A stretch of 64,000 nt of DNA, taken from Paludibacteraceae bacterium (GTDB lineage: Bacteria; Bacteroidota; Bacteroidia; Bacteroidales; Paludibacteraceae). The stretch is taken from assembly GCA_016937795.1 (NCBI GenBank), contig JAFGVV010000048.1:1-64000 (forward strand), given 5' to 3'. The number at the start of each line of letters is the position of its first letter. The first letter of the stretch is position 1. The notes below the pieces were generated by a model. That model did not search any database, was not told where the DNA came from, and saw only the letters and a list, made by a program, of their open reading frames with translations. Positions 17,784 to 25,910 of the stretch are shown piece by piece. Made by a program: the position numbers and the translations under genes.

Positions 17784-18641
17784 TCAATACCCCTGCCTCT
17801 CCTTTATCACTCCTCTCACTCCACCTCTGGGATTTTCCACATCGCCTTTGTAGCGGGGTATCAGGTGGATATGCATATGAAAAACACTTTGTCCGGCTGC
17901 TTCGCCTACATTGATACCCACATTAAAACCATCGGGTTTAAAGCGTTTTTGAATCAGCTTTTTGCAGCGGTTTACTACCAGCCACAATGCCCGTTGCTCG
18001 TGTATGCTTAGTTCAAAATAATCAGCTACATGGCGTTTGGGTATTATAAGGGTGTGTCCGGGGTTTACAGGATAGCTGTCGAGAAATGCTACGGCTGTGG
18101 CTGTTTCGGTGATAAGCTCTTTTCCGCTTTCGAGATTGCAAAACACACAATCACTCTTTTTCTTTATGGTCTGATTGTAATGGCAGTATTCGTAAATCTC
18201 ACAATTGTCGTTTGCAAATACACTTTTATAGGGTAAGAGCACATTGCTCTGATATGTAGGTAATTTATGCACATAGTGTGTGCGGAAACCTTCGCTTTTC
18301 AAATCACGTCGCACAGCAAAGTAGGCATTTCCTGTGGGTTTCAGCAGTTCGGCAACCGACATAAGCACTTCGGCCTGTTCGTTGGGTTCAAGCACATTCA
18401 GCACATAATTACAAATAATAGTGTCGAAACATTTTTCGGGGTATTCCGATCTGTAATGGTTGTCGTAACCTGCTATATCGTAACCCTGTGCTTTTAGCTC
18501 GTCGGTATCGTAACCAAAACCGCAACCGAAATCGAGAATTTCGCCTTTCAGCAGATGATTCTGTTTGAGCCAGCGAGTTGGGAACGACATGGAAGTACGC
18601 TCAATAGCCGTCAGGTGTGGGTTGTTGACAATCTTTTTCAT
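17784..18641 (-). CDS. SAM methyltransferase-HIT hydrolase fusion
   Basis: This 285-aa protein fuses two enzymes. Residues ~1-160 are a class I SAM methyltransferase: motif I LDFGCGFGYDTDEL and a YVLNVLEP segment near 95, with no DPPY or PC motif of DNA methyltransferases. The sequence around CNYVLNVLEPNEQAEVL resembles the putative methyltransferases linked to DNA phosphorothioation loci. Residues ~168-285 are a HIT domain: CVFC near 168, the VNPGHTLIIPKRH segment and the histidine triad HMHIHLIPRY near 257. HIT enzymes hydrolyse or transfer nucleotides from NMP-X substrates. Its ATG overlaps the stop of the HNH gene (ATGA), so the two are coupled. Substrates are unknown; a defence or nucleotide-modification role is inferred from the neighbours. 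Confidence 0.85.
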   Translation of the reverse strand: MKKIVNNPHLTAIERTSMSFPTRWLKQNHLLKGEILDFGCGFGYDTDELKAQGYDIAGYDNHYRSEYPEKCFDTIICNYVLNVLEPNEQAEVLMSVAELLKPTGNAYFAVRRDLKSEGFRTHYVHKLPTYQSNVLLPYKSVFANDNCEIYEYCHYNQTIKKKSDCVFCNLESGKELITETATAVAFLDSYPVNPGHTLIIPKRHVADYFELSIHEQRALWLVVNRCKKLIQKRFKPDGFNVGINVGEAAGQSVFHMHIHLIPRYKGDVENPRGGVRGVIKERQGY

Positions 18642-19708
18642 AGCCGGAATGTATTTTGCCAGTACTTAAAACCCATATTTTCGGCTATCTGTACCATTGG
18701 CGAGAAGGTTTTCTGAAACACATTCAGAAAATCGTTTTCCTGTAAGCGTATCAGCTCCGGAATTGAATCATGCAATGTGAGATAGTCCTCCAGTAACTTG
18801 TTGTTCGGATTTTTGGGATAAAGGGTCTGTATGGCCTGTTGGTGCGCACGGGCAAATGGTCGCAGATATTCGCCCAACACAGGCAGATTATTGCTTTTGG
18901 AGGAATTAATGCTCGCATCGGCTGGCAGTAAGTTCCACAATAAATTATGCGAGACAAAGCTCCAGGGCACAAAATGATCCAGATCGTAGCTTTTCTTATA
19001 AAGCTCTTTTCCGGTATAAATACATTTCATTGAACCGTTCAGATCGATATATGCATCCCAGAAATTCCGCTGTTTTATAAGCGATTCGCGTTGGATAGGT
19101 TTTACCAGTTTGGAGGAAACATCGGGCACATTCGGATTTCGTTTCTGAAGAAAAACAGTGAGGTTCCAGAATGTAAAATCCCTTAATACAGGATAGTTAT
19201 CGTTGAGATATTGTTCCCATTCGGGATTCATCTCTATGGTGTCGGCTTTGATAGCATACAGGCAGTTGTTTGTGTACGCTTGCGATAGACTTACCACTTC
19301 ATTGTCGGTAGTATAGTTTATCCATGGCGAAAGAAAGCGATAAGGAACATTCAGCGTAAACACCCGCAACAACGCTTTTACACGGGGCATATTCATACTG
19401 TCGAGCAATTGCTTTTTGATATCAGCTTTTCGGGCATCAATTGGAATATTGAGCTCCTGCTGCAATGCCACAACCTGCTGATACAGAGAATCTGCTTTCC
19501 CGAACGACAACCGGAAATAATGAATCGGATACCAGGCTTCAGCCACCATTCCGGCAATAATCTCCCAAAAGGATATCTGGCGGCGCTGTTCTTTCACCAC
19601 GATATCAAGTATCGACACAAACCAATAATACTTGTAGGTAGCTACCGTATTATTGAAAATTTGTCCGATTACCTTTCTCTCATTTGTGATTTTTTCGGCA
19701 AACAACAT
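18638..19708 (-). CDS. HNH endonuclease domain protein
   Basis: This 356-aa protein ends in an HNH-type domain: CIYTGKEL near 244, then YDLDHFVPWSF near 256 and HNLLWNLLPADASINSSKSN to ~290. The D-H pair, the N of WNLLP and the N of SINSSKSN are the usual metal and catalytic positions; the first Cys pair of classical HNH is only half present. The N-terminal ~240 residues are helical and not recognised; they may read the target. It is the first gene of a two-gene unit with the methyltransferase-HIT fusion and lies just inside the right copy of the 140-bp direct repeat. Likely a DNA-cleaving defence or mobile-element protein. Confidence 0.82.
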   Translation of the reverse strand: MLFAEKITNERKVIGQIFNNTVATYKYYWFVSILDIVVKEQRRQISFWEIIAGMVAEAWYPIHYFRLSFGKADSLYQQVVALQQELNIPIDARKADIKKQLLDSMNMPRVKALLRVFTLNVPYRFLSPWINYTTDNEVVSLSQAYTNNCLYAIKADTIEMNPEWEQYLNDNYPVLRDFTFWNLTVFLQKRNPNVPDVSSKLVKPIQRESLIKQRNFWDAYIDLNGSMKCIYTGKELYKKSYDLDHFVPWSFVSHNLLWNLLPADASINSSKSNNLPVLGEYLRPFARAHQQAIQTLYPKNPNNKLLEDYLTLHDSIPELIRLQENDFLNVFQKTFSPMVQIAENMGFKYWQNTFRL

Positions 19709-19747
19709 AAAATTATCCGGTTATAGATTTGTTTATATTTGGTTTAA

Positions 19748-19887
19748 TTTTTCACATCCACAAAGCTACAAAAAATAATTTACATTTTGTCAAATCACAT
19801 TAACTATGTATCTATACAAAATACGGTCAATGCGATTTCAGGTTTCAGCGGCAGAGGGAGTGTGCACAGCAGTGAGCGGGTCACTCA
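19748..19887 (+). repeat. ~140-bp direct repeat, right copy
   Basis: Second copy of the sequence at 7150-7290, in the same orientation. It begins ATTTTTCACATCCACAAAGC and runs into a clean GTGAG palindrome. It lies immediately upstream of the HNH start (19708), so it may also contain that gene's promoter. Confidence 0.85.
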
Positions 19888-19903
19888 GAGTGACCCGTTC
19901 ACT
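19871..19903. repeat. GTGAG-type palindromic repeat
   Basis: A 33-base palindrome, agtgagcgggtcactcagag and its complement, at the end of the right 140-bp repeat. Further copies or halves lie at 20156-20190, 20278-20310 and 20516-20548. Confidence 0.75.
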
Positions 19904-19904
19904 T

Positions 19905-20005
19905 GTTGTTTGTTGAGTGACGCCCTCACTTGCTACACTTTCAGCCATCAGTGCCAGTCTTAGCTCATGCTCAGGCACCGAGCCCTGTGTGCTGTACCAC
20001 TCCTG
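19905..20005 (-). pseudogene. Fragment duplicated from the 308-aa gene
   Basis: About 90 bases match 20575-20680 inside the neighbouring 308-aa gene, both reading (minus) EWYSTQGSV followed by ELRL-L-M-ESVASEG. Upstream it stops matching at ~20005. From 20005 to 20371 I see only repeats (GTGAG palindromes at 20156-20190 and 20278-20310) and no gene. Confidence 0.6.
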
Positions 20006-20277
20006 TTTTATCTATATTCAGCTCCCTTTATTTTTTATTCCGTATTGTAATTTAAGCAGAGCTACCTACATTCTATATATTGCTGCATATTATTTCATTA
20101 CAAAGCTTTGCTGTCGCAAATATATGCGAAATTTGCGACAGAATGCATGTACCGGCAGTGGGAGTACCACTCAAAGTGACGCCCTCACTTGCATGGGTTT
20201 CGTTTCAGAGTTTAAGGGGTTCCGGATTCCGGAGTTTATCTCCCTTTAGTCGATGACCGTTGGTTCGCGTCTGTCTC

Positions 20278-20310
20278 AGTGAGCGGGTCACTTTGAGTGA
20301 CCCGCTCACT
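20278..20310. repeat. GTGAG-type palindromic repeat
   Basis: A 33-base perfect-looking hairpin, agtgagcgggtcactttgag and its complement, between the duplicated fragment and the 308-aa gene. Confidence 0.75.
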
Positions 20311-20371
20311 TGCTACATCACCCTCATTCTTCATTCTCAATTGCAAATTGTAAATTATCAACTATCCCCTG

Positions 20372-21298
20372 TCATTCCACTCCCAGCACCATGCCACCAC
20401 CCACACCACGCACAGGCATAATATGGCCAAAGGCATCGGGTGCACCAAACTCAAGCACCACCGTAAGCACCAGACTGTCGGAGTCGTTGAAAATGGGGTA
20501 AGGATGCTCCGCGACAGTGAGCGGGTCACTCAAAGTGACCCGTTCACTTGCTACGTTTTTAGTGGCGCTCCCACTTGTTGTTTGTTGAGTGACGCCCTCA
20601 CTTGCTACACTTTCAGGCATCAGCGTCAGTCTTAGCTCCTGCTCCGACACCGAACCCTGCGTGCTGTACCACTCCGTGCTGCAGGTCCGGTAACCCTGCC
20701 CGAGTTTATCGTGCACCGGTTCGTAGCCCAGGGTTTGCGGATTGAGGGTCATATCGGTCACTATGCCCAGTGCAGCAGTTATACGGAAATAGCTAAAGGC
20801 CGTGCGTGTGTCGGGCATATTCAGTCCAAAACTACAGGCAAAAGCCGGTATTTGCAGCACAGCTTCCTGCCGCTGTCGCACCAGCGTATAAGCGAGCGGC
20901 ACCCTAAGCATTGAGGCAAAGCGCGTAGTACGTCCAAAGTCGAAGCCTTTCAGCAAAAACCGATAGGCCGAAAACCGTATATCGCGCTCGCCCACAGGAT
21001 GCAGAGCATCGGTTTTCTGTATGTCCTTCGCCAGCTTACTCAGTGCCGACGAAAGATTATATTCGGCCACATGCTCCAGTCCGTAAAAGGCCATGCGTAT
21101 CTGTTTGCCCATTTTGGAACATCCCCCGAATTCCTTATTCGCTTTGCGCAAACCCGCAAAAGCCGGGTCGCGTTTTATCTTCTCCTTCGTGGCTCCACCC
21201 TTGGTGCGCACAATAATACCGTCGGAACCCTTCCGCGTGTAAAACGAGAAGTTCTTGAGGTTCCCTGTAATCTGATCGAGATTTTTTACCCGTGCCAT
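20372..21298 (-). CDS. Unknown 308-aa Bacteroidota protein with repeat-derived insert
   Basis: I do not recognise the function. The N-terminal ~60 residues (RVKNLDQITGNLKNFSFYTR, GIIVRTKGGATKEKIKRD) are basic and look like a domain common in uncharacterised Bacteroidota proteins. No signal peptide or membrane segment is visible. Residues ~229-261 (ESVASEGVTQQTTSGSATKN, ASERVTLSDPLTV) are encoded by two GTGAG palindromic units, of which 20516-20548 is identical in kind to intergenic copies. The reading frame stays open through them and the C-terminal part continues (LVLTVVLEFGAPDAFGHIMP). A partial duplicate lies 0.4 kb downstream. Whether the protein is still functional is unclear. Confidence 0.6.
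   Translation of the reverse strand: MARVKNLDQITGNLKNFSFYTRKGSDGIIVRTKGGATKEKIKRDPAFAGLRKANKEFGGCSKMGKQIRMAFYGLEHVAEYNLSSALSKLAKDIQKTDALHPVGERDIRFSAYRFLLKGFDFGRTTRFASMLRVPLAYTLVRQRQEAVLQIPAFACSFGLNMPDTRTAFSYFRITAALGIVTDMTLNPQTLGYEPVHDKLGQGYRTCSTEWYSTQGSVSEQELRLTLMPESVASEGVTQQTTSGSATKNVASERVTLSDPLTVAEHPYPIFNDSDSLVLTVVLEFGAPDAFGHIMPVRGVGGGMVLGVE
20516..20548. repeat. GTGAG-type palindrome inside a reading frame
   Basis: A 33-base palindrome, agtgagcgggtcactcaaag and its complement, lying within the 308-aa gene and read in frame as about residues 251-261 (SERVTLSDPLT). Confidence 0.75.
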
Positions 21299-21504
21299 AA
21301 TGTATGTGTGTTATGGATATTTCTTTATTTGCTGTATTACAGCATATTTTGGTTTCAAATGTAGTATAATTATTTATAAATAAGAAATTAATAGCATATA
21401 ATATGCAATTATAGGAGCGTTTTATATGCGTTTTATATGCATTTTATATCCGTTTTATATGCGTTTTATATCATAACGAAAAGAGGTACAGGAGAGATGA
21501 GGCA

Positions 21505-21757
21505 CAGATTTGAAGATTTGAAGATTTGAAGATTTGAAGATTTGAAGATTTGAAGATTTGAAGATTTGAGATTTGAGATTTGAAGATTTGAAGATTTTGC
21601 ACTTCGGATGTGATTCTCAATTAATCCCGCGACCAACAGTCTTTGTTCTCCGTGTCTTTGTGTCACCGTCTCGTGGGATTTGTAATTCCACGTTAATTAT
21701 CAACGGATTTTAAATCCGTAAGTATTATAGCTTCGGATTACAAATCCTCGCGTCTGG
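21505..21757 (+). repeat. Composite repeat C+D, copy 1
   Basis: Unit C is a run of GATTTGAA words (21511-21597), then TTTTGCACTTCGGATGTGAT, TTCTCAATTAATCCCGCGAC and a GTCTTTGTTC tail. Unit D (21666-21757) is CGTCTCGTGGGATTTGTAAT onward, with hairpins GTGGAATT-type, ACGGATTTTAAATCCGT and CTTCGGATTACAAATCC. Further C+D copies are at 25588-25863 and 28358-28580. The rest of the gap 21299-21812 contains tatatgcgttttatatg tandem words near 21420-21475 and no gene. Confidence 0.8.
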
Positions 21758-21812
21758 ATTTTGAAGATTATCCACAGATTACACAGATTAACACAGAAGT
21801 CTTTTGTCTTTT

Positions 21813-22508
21813 CTAATAAGCTGAAATATCCATATCGTTCATATCGTCGTCGTTTCCGCCATGATACACTATGTCAATAATCTTTTCGATTTCATCAGCA
21901 TTAGGAATCCCTGTTCCTGCATAGTACTCGGGGATCAGGAAATTGCCAAAGATATTGCAGGCTGCGATTGCTGGGTTGATAAACTGTGTTATAGAAACAT
22001 CAAGTGGCTGAAGCATACTTAATCCCACGTAATGAGGCTTACAGTCGAACCATTCAATTTCTTCGCAACCGATATCCTGAGCCAACCAAGACATTTCCTT
22101 ACGTATAAAATCGTGCTGCCAGTCTTCGAGAAATTTTCCTTCTTCGGGCAACACCATAAAGTAAATACGTAGCATATTATTATGTTTTCCGACACCGGTA
22201 AAAACAAATTCATCGCCATCCTCACAGTCGTCGCCACAAATATCGGCGTGCAAAAACAAAGTACATTCACCAAGAGCCAGTTCAGACCATAGTTCGAGTC
22301 CGTTATCGGGCTTTGTAGCATAAGCTTTCAGAATATTATAACTTTGTAAATCGCCGCGGTGAGCCAGAACTCCGAGCGCCTTTTTCTTTAGCTCAATATC
22401 AGTATCCGGATTGACTAAATCCTCTCCAAACTGCTCAATTTCCTTTGCGCTGAATGATTTACAATCATCGTTATGGGCGTTTAAAATATAATCACTGTGA
22501 TCACTCAT
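21813..22508 (-). CDS. Unknown acidic 231-aa protein
   Basis: I do not recognise this protein. It is strongly acidic with an Asp-rich end (GGNDDDMNDMDISAY). Residues ~20-90 look like short alpha-helical HEAT-type pairs (ELKKKALGVLAHRGDLQSYN). There is a CGDDCEDGDE patch near 95. The second half (FMVLPEEGKFLEDWQHDFIR, GCEEIEWFDC) is mixed alpha/beta. No signal peptide is visible. It is co-oriented with the Bro-N gene 39 bases upstream, so the two may be one transcript. Confidence 0.6.
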   Translation of the reverse strand: MSDHSDYILNAHNDDCKSFSAKEIEQFGEDLVNPDTDIELKKKALGVLAHRGDLQSYNILKAYATKPDNGLELWSELALGECTLFLHADICGDDCEDGDEFVFTGVGKHNNMLRIYFMVLPEEGKFLEDWQHDFIRKEMSWLAQDIGCEEIEWFDCKPHYVGLSMLQPLDVSITQFINPAIAACNIFGNFLIPEYYAGTGIPNADEIEKIIDIVYHGGNDDDMNDMDISAY

Positions 22509-22547
22509 AATCTACAAGTTATGTATATACTTATGATTTAAAAAAAA

Positions 22548-23381
22548 TCAATCAATTCGTTTTTTGCCGGGACTTAAAAGTCCCTTCTTTGCATTCAAAG
22601 GAGAAACCACCTTTTTGCCGGTTTTTGCCTCCAGTTCCAGACGGGCATTAAGTGCAATTTCGCCTCCCCTTTTAGCTACCTGTGCATGTTCTTCCATAGT
22701 TTCAGGATTACCTGCTTCCGATATTTGCTTTGTGGAAAGTTCAGCCAGCATATTCAGTACCATTTCGGCATTTGTCATATTGTCGCGCAGGTTCTCTTTC
22801 TTCAGACCCTTATACTGTTTGTACTCCCTGGCTGTTTTATCGGCCCACGTTTTGTAAATAATGTCGGTAAGCGTTGCAAACTGAACACCCTCTTCCAGGC
22901 CTCTCGATTTCCATTCGTCGGTCAGGTCTTTGCGGATTTCAATACTTTTCAGGCGTTGATTTATCCAGCTATCAGAGTAACCCAGACGTTTGTAGTCCAT
23001 CATGGCCTGTTCAATGGATAATTCAGGATCCTGCATTTGGTCTAACCGTTCTTTGGCGACCTGTGCAATCCACAGTTTAAAAGGCTCTGCTTTGGGTGAG
23101 GGGATGGATTGAATAAGTCGGAAAAGCTGATCAGTAGAGGCCACATCTGTTTTATAGTACTTCCCATCTGCTGACTGCATTTTCAGTTGGTTACAGTTTG
23201 TAACCAACTGACTACCCTCTTTTTTCAATCTATTTTTCAATACTTTCCAATAATTATTAGGATTTGGGCTATCAGTAAGAACGCCTACTACATCCACTAT
23301 TGAAAAATACCATTCTTCATTTTCTTCGTCCCAAACGGTACGAACTTTCTTTTCATCAAACAGTTGAATTTGTGATTTCAT
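22548..23381 (-). CDS. Bro-N domain protein (DinD / phage antirepressor-like)
   Basis: This 277-aa protein starts with a Bro-N domain (KVRTVWDEENEEWYFSIVDV, VGVLTDSPNPNNYWKVLKNR, ~10-100), as in baculovirus Bro proteins, phage antirepressors and the SOS-induced DinD of E. coli, whose length (274 aa) is similar. The end GGEIALNARLELEAKTGKKV matches the usual C-terminal signature of this subfamily. It probably binds DNA; DinD has been described as an inhibitor of RecA filaments, but whether this one does so is unknown. A fragment of a second family member lies at 6250-6330. The gene looks intact and stands beside defence genes. Confidence 0.8.
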   Translation of the reverse strand: MKSQIQLFDEKKVRTVWDEENEEWYFSIVDVVGVLTDSPNPNNYWKVLKNRLKKEGSQLVTNCNQLKMQSADGKYYKTDVASTDQLFRLIQSIPSPKAEPFKLWIAQVAKERLDQMQDPELSIEQAMMDYKRLGYSDSWINQRLKSIEIRKDLTDEWKSRGLEEGVQFATLTDIIYKTWADKTAREYKQYKGLKKENLRDNMTNAEMVLNMLAELSTKQISEAGNPETMEEHAQVAKRGGEIALNARLELEAKTGKKVVSPLNAKKGLLSPGKKRID

Positions 23382-23499
23382 AAGTAAATATCTTTTAGAT
23401 TATCCAATTTAAGGAACAATAAATTGGGGTTGGTTTATACACAGCAAATATAGTGAATAATTTTCTCCTGAAAACAAAAAAATGTTTCGGGTTTCGCGA

Positions 23500-23915
23500 T
23501 TTGTGATTTGAAAATTTGAAAATTTGAAGATTTGAGATTTGAAGATTTTGCACTTCGGATTATGAATGTAAACACAAAGGCACGAAGACACAAAAGTATT
23601 GATAAATAGCAGATACTACTTTTATCTTCTTTTTTATTTACTCCCGTGTCTCCGTGTCTCCGTGTTTAAAAGAAAATAGCTTCGGATTATAAATCCTCGC
23701 CTCTGGATTTCGTGATTTGAGATTTGAAAATTTGAAGATTTTGCACTTCAGATGTGATTCTCAATTAATCCCGCGACCAACAGTCTTTGTTCTTGTTTCA
23801 GGGTTTCACAGTTTTGAGTTTCGTGTCTCAAAATCTCAAAGTCCCCAAGTCTTTGTTCTTTGTTCTTTGTTCTTGTTTCAAAGTTTCAGGGTTCCACAGT
23901 TTTGAGTTCCGAGTC
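23500..23915 (+). repeat. Cluster of C/D repeat pieces, copies 2-3
   Basis: The gap 23382-24015 has no gene. It holds unit C pieces at 23500-23560 and 23715-23800, a D piece at 23675-23706 (AGCTTCGGATTATAAATCC) and a ~45-base direct repeat (TTTGTTCTTGTTTCAGGGTT type) at about 23787-23830 and 23864-23915. Near 23965-24010 are a GCCCGCCGTGGCGGG hairpin and CCCC/GGGG words, possibly the transcription end of the GH43 gene. Confidence 0.7.
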
Positions 23916-24015
23916 TCGCGTCAGTGCGTGCAATTTATAAGATGTCCGACATATAAGCTGAGGCAAAAGCCCCTTTAGAGTTTGCCCGCCGTGGCGGGGG
24001 TTTGGGGTAACTGAA

Positions 24016-25569
24016 TTAAGGTTTCACCCTTTTTCCCCATACCGAGCAGCCATTGCGGTCGAGGCCGGTAAAGAGCAGTGTTTCTGTTTCGTTTTCCCAG
24101 TCGTGACCCGTGAAAACAATCAGGTTGCTAATGGTTTCGTTTTTGAGCACAAGGGTCAGACCCGTTTTGGCATTGTACTTCCATTTGCCATCGGAGCCTT
24201 TCATACGTCCGTTTTTGAGCAACTCTACTTCCTTCGACTGATTTATTTCAGTAGCGCGTAGCTGTCCCTCGCCCCAGAGTATCTGACCGAACTCCAGCTG
24301 ACGGTCGGTTTTGGCATCCTGAATGCGGATAATCTCCCAGTGACCGTGAAGTTGATTCGGGAGAAGCGAATTCCAATTCGCTTTCTTTCTATTGTATGTC
24401 TGTGATTGGGAATTCCCACCTCCGGAAACAGCACTTTCCTGAATTATTTTCCCCGCATAACGTTGCGGAGAAGCTACAGGCCAGCCATTGTCAGTCCATT
24501 TCAGTTCGCGGACGTGTAGCACCATTTGCTGATTGTCGGGCGAGAGTCGTCCCTGATGAGCCATAAAGAAATCGCCCTTTTCGTTGGCAAACACGCCACA
24601 ATGTGCCACACCTGCCCAGCCGGGATGATTTTTGAACTGATAAGGATGTGTGATAATGGGATAATTATTGGTGGTGTCACGCAAATCGTTACCGAAAAAG
24701 TCGAGAAAAGGTCCTTCGGGCTTATCCGAACGCCCTACACGCACATTGTAAGTAGTCATTAAAGGATCGTAGGACGTAAAAAGGTAGTACTTTTTGAGAC
24801 CCGGATGATAAATAATCTCCGGCGCTTCGAGATTGTCCTTTTTATAATCGGCACGACGGGCTACCAACACGCCCTGATCGCCGGGCGTAAAGGGTCGGCC
24901 TGTTTCGGGATTGAGTTCCATCACATACAAACCTCCGAAATATGAGCCGTAATGCATCCACATTTTGCCGGTGACAGGATCGGTCACTATGCTTGGATCG
25001 ATGGCATTCATTGGATCGCCACGACGGGTTTTTACGACCTCGCCCTTCAAAATCCAGGGTCCGAGCGGCGAACCGGATTCGGCCAAACCGATATAGGAAA
25101 CCTGCAAACCAAAGGCTGACACGCAATAATAAAGGCGATATTTATCCCCGTATTTCACAGGAAACGGCGCCCATATATTGGTCGCTCCTTTGTTCTGATT
25201 ATTATCCCAAACCCACTGCTTAGCCTCTGCCGGAATAGAATCGAACGCCCAACCTTCGAACTTCCAGTGTACCAGATCCTTCGACGAGCGCACATGTATA
25301 TTGCCGGGTTTTATATCCGGACGGGGCACACCGTCGTTGCGACGCTGAAAGTAAATGGCATCGGTGCTGTACATGTAATAAGTATCGCCCACAAGCATCA
25401 CGGCAGGGTCGTGCACATTGTAGGTTCCCCAACTGCGGTAATGTTCCATTCCGGTAATATCGCGGTAATCGTCCTTCCATGGGTTAGCCGAAGGAACGGG
25501 AAAGTGCTGTGCTGAAATGCTTAATGTCAGCAACAATCCAAGCAAGAGGAAATGTGTGTGTTTATTCAT
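24016..25569 (-). CDS. Secreted GH43 arabinanase/arabinofuranosidase-type enzyme
   Basis: This 517-aa protein has a signal peptide (HFLLLGLLLTLSISAQ, cleavage ~21) and a GH43 five-bladed propeller. The three expected acids are visible: general base Asp in VHDPAVML (~54), pKa-tuning Asp in AIDPSIVTD (~192), and general acid Glu in NLEAPEIIYHPG (~248). GH43 enzymes invert and act on arabinan or xylan side chains. A C-terminal beta-rich region (~390-517, WEIIRIQDAK) is extra. The architecture fits endo- or exo-1,5-alpha-L-arabinanase, but the subfamily cannot be fixed by eye. It is monocistronic, separated from the GH127 gene by a C+D repeat block. Likely periplasmic or surface. Confidence 0.82.
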   Translation of the reverse strand: MNKHTHFLLLGLLLTLSISAQHFPVPSANPWKDDYRDITGMEHYRSWGTYNVHDPAVMLVGDTYYMYSTDAIYFQRRNDGVPRPDIKPGNIHVRSSKDLVHWKFEGWAFDSIPAEAKQWVWDNNQNKGATNIWAPFPVKYGDKYRLYYCVSAFGLQVSYIGLAESGSPLGPWILKGEVVKTRRGDPMNAIDPSIVTDPVTGKMWMHYGSYFGGLYVMELNPETGRPFTPGDQGVLVARRADYKKDNLEAPEIIYHPGLKKYYLFTSYDPLMTTYNVRVGRSDKPEGPFLDFFGNDLRDTTNNYPIITHPYQFKNHPGWAGVAHCGVFANEKGDFFMAHQGRLSPDNQQMVLHVRELKWTDNGWPVASPQRYAGKIIQESAVSGGGNSQSQTYNRKKANWNSLLPNQLHGHWEIIRIQDAKTDRQLEFGQILWGEGQLRATEINQSKEVELLKNGRMKGSDGKWKYNAKTGLTLVLKNETISNLIVFTGHDWENETETLLFTGLDRNGCSVWGKRVKP

Positions 25570-25587
25570 GGCGGCAATATGTAATTA

Positions 25588-25863
25588 TTTGAAGATTTGA
25601 AATTTGAAGATTTGAAGATTTTGCGTTTTGGGAACGATTTTCATTTAATCCACTGACCCATCGTCATTTATTTTGGTTCTTTATTCTTGTTTCAGAGTTT
25701 CAGAGTTTCAGAGTTTTGCACACTGGAAGTGATCTGCACTTAATCTCGCGACCCACCGTCTTTTGTCTTTGACCGTCTCGTGGGATTTGTAATCCCACGT
25801 TGATTATCAACGGATTTAAAATCCGTAAATATAATAGCTTCGGATTACAAATCCTCGCGTCCG
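25588..25863 (+). repeat. Composite repeat C+D, copy 4
   Basis: Unit C from ~25588 (GATTTGAA words, TTTTGCGTTTTGGGAACGAT) with a partial second C unit near 25712-25770 (TTTTGCACACTGGAAGTGAT, CGTCTTTTGTCTTTG), followed by a full D unit at 25773-25863. It fills the space between the GH43 and GH127 genes; no gene is present there. A short TCAATTATCAATTATCAATT tandem follows up to the GH127 stop. Confidence 0.8.
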
Positions 25864-25910
25864 GTTTGTTCTTTATCAACTGTCAGCTATCAATTATCAA
25901 TTATCAATTA

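Noticed and set aside
17784..18641. DNA methyltransferase of a restriction-modification pair with the HNH gene
   Set aside because: No DPPY/NPPY or PC catalytic motif; the methyltransferase half is of the small-molecule or phosphorothioation-linked type and is fused to HIT.
21511..21597. GATTTGAAGATTTGAAG array considered as CRISPR
   Set aside because: Units of 8-9 bases in direct contact without spacers and no cas genes; it is a simple tandem repeat within unit C.
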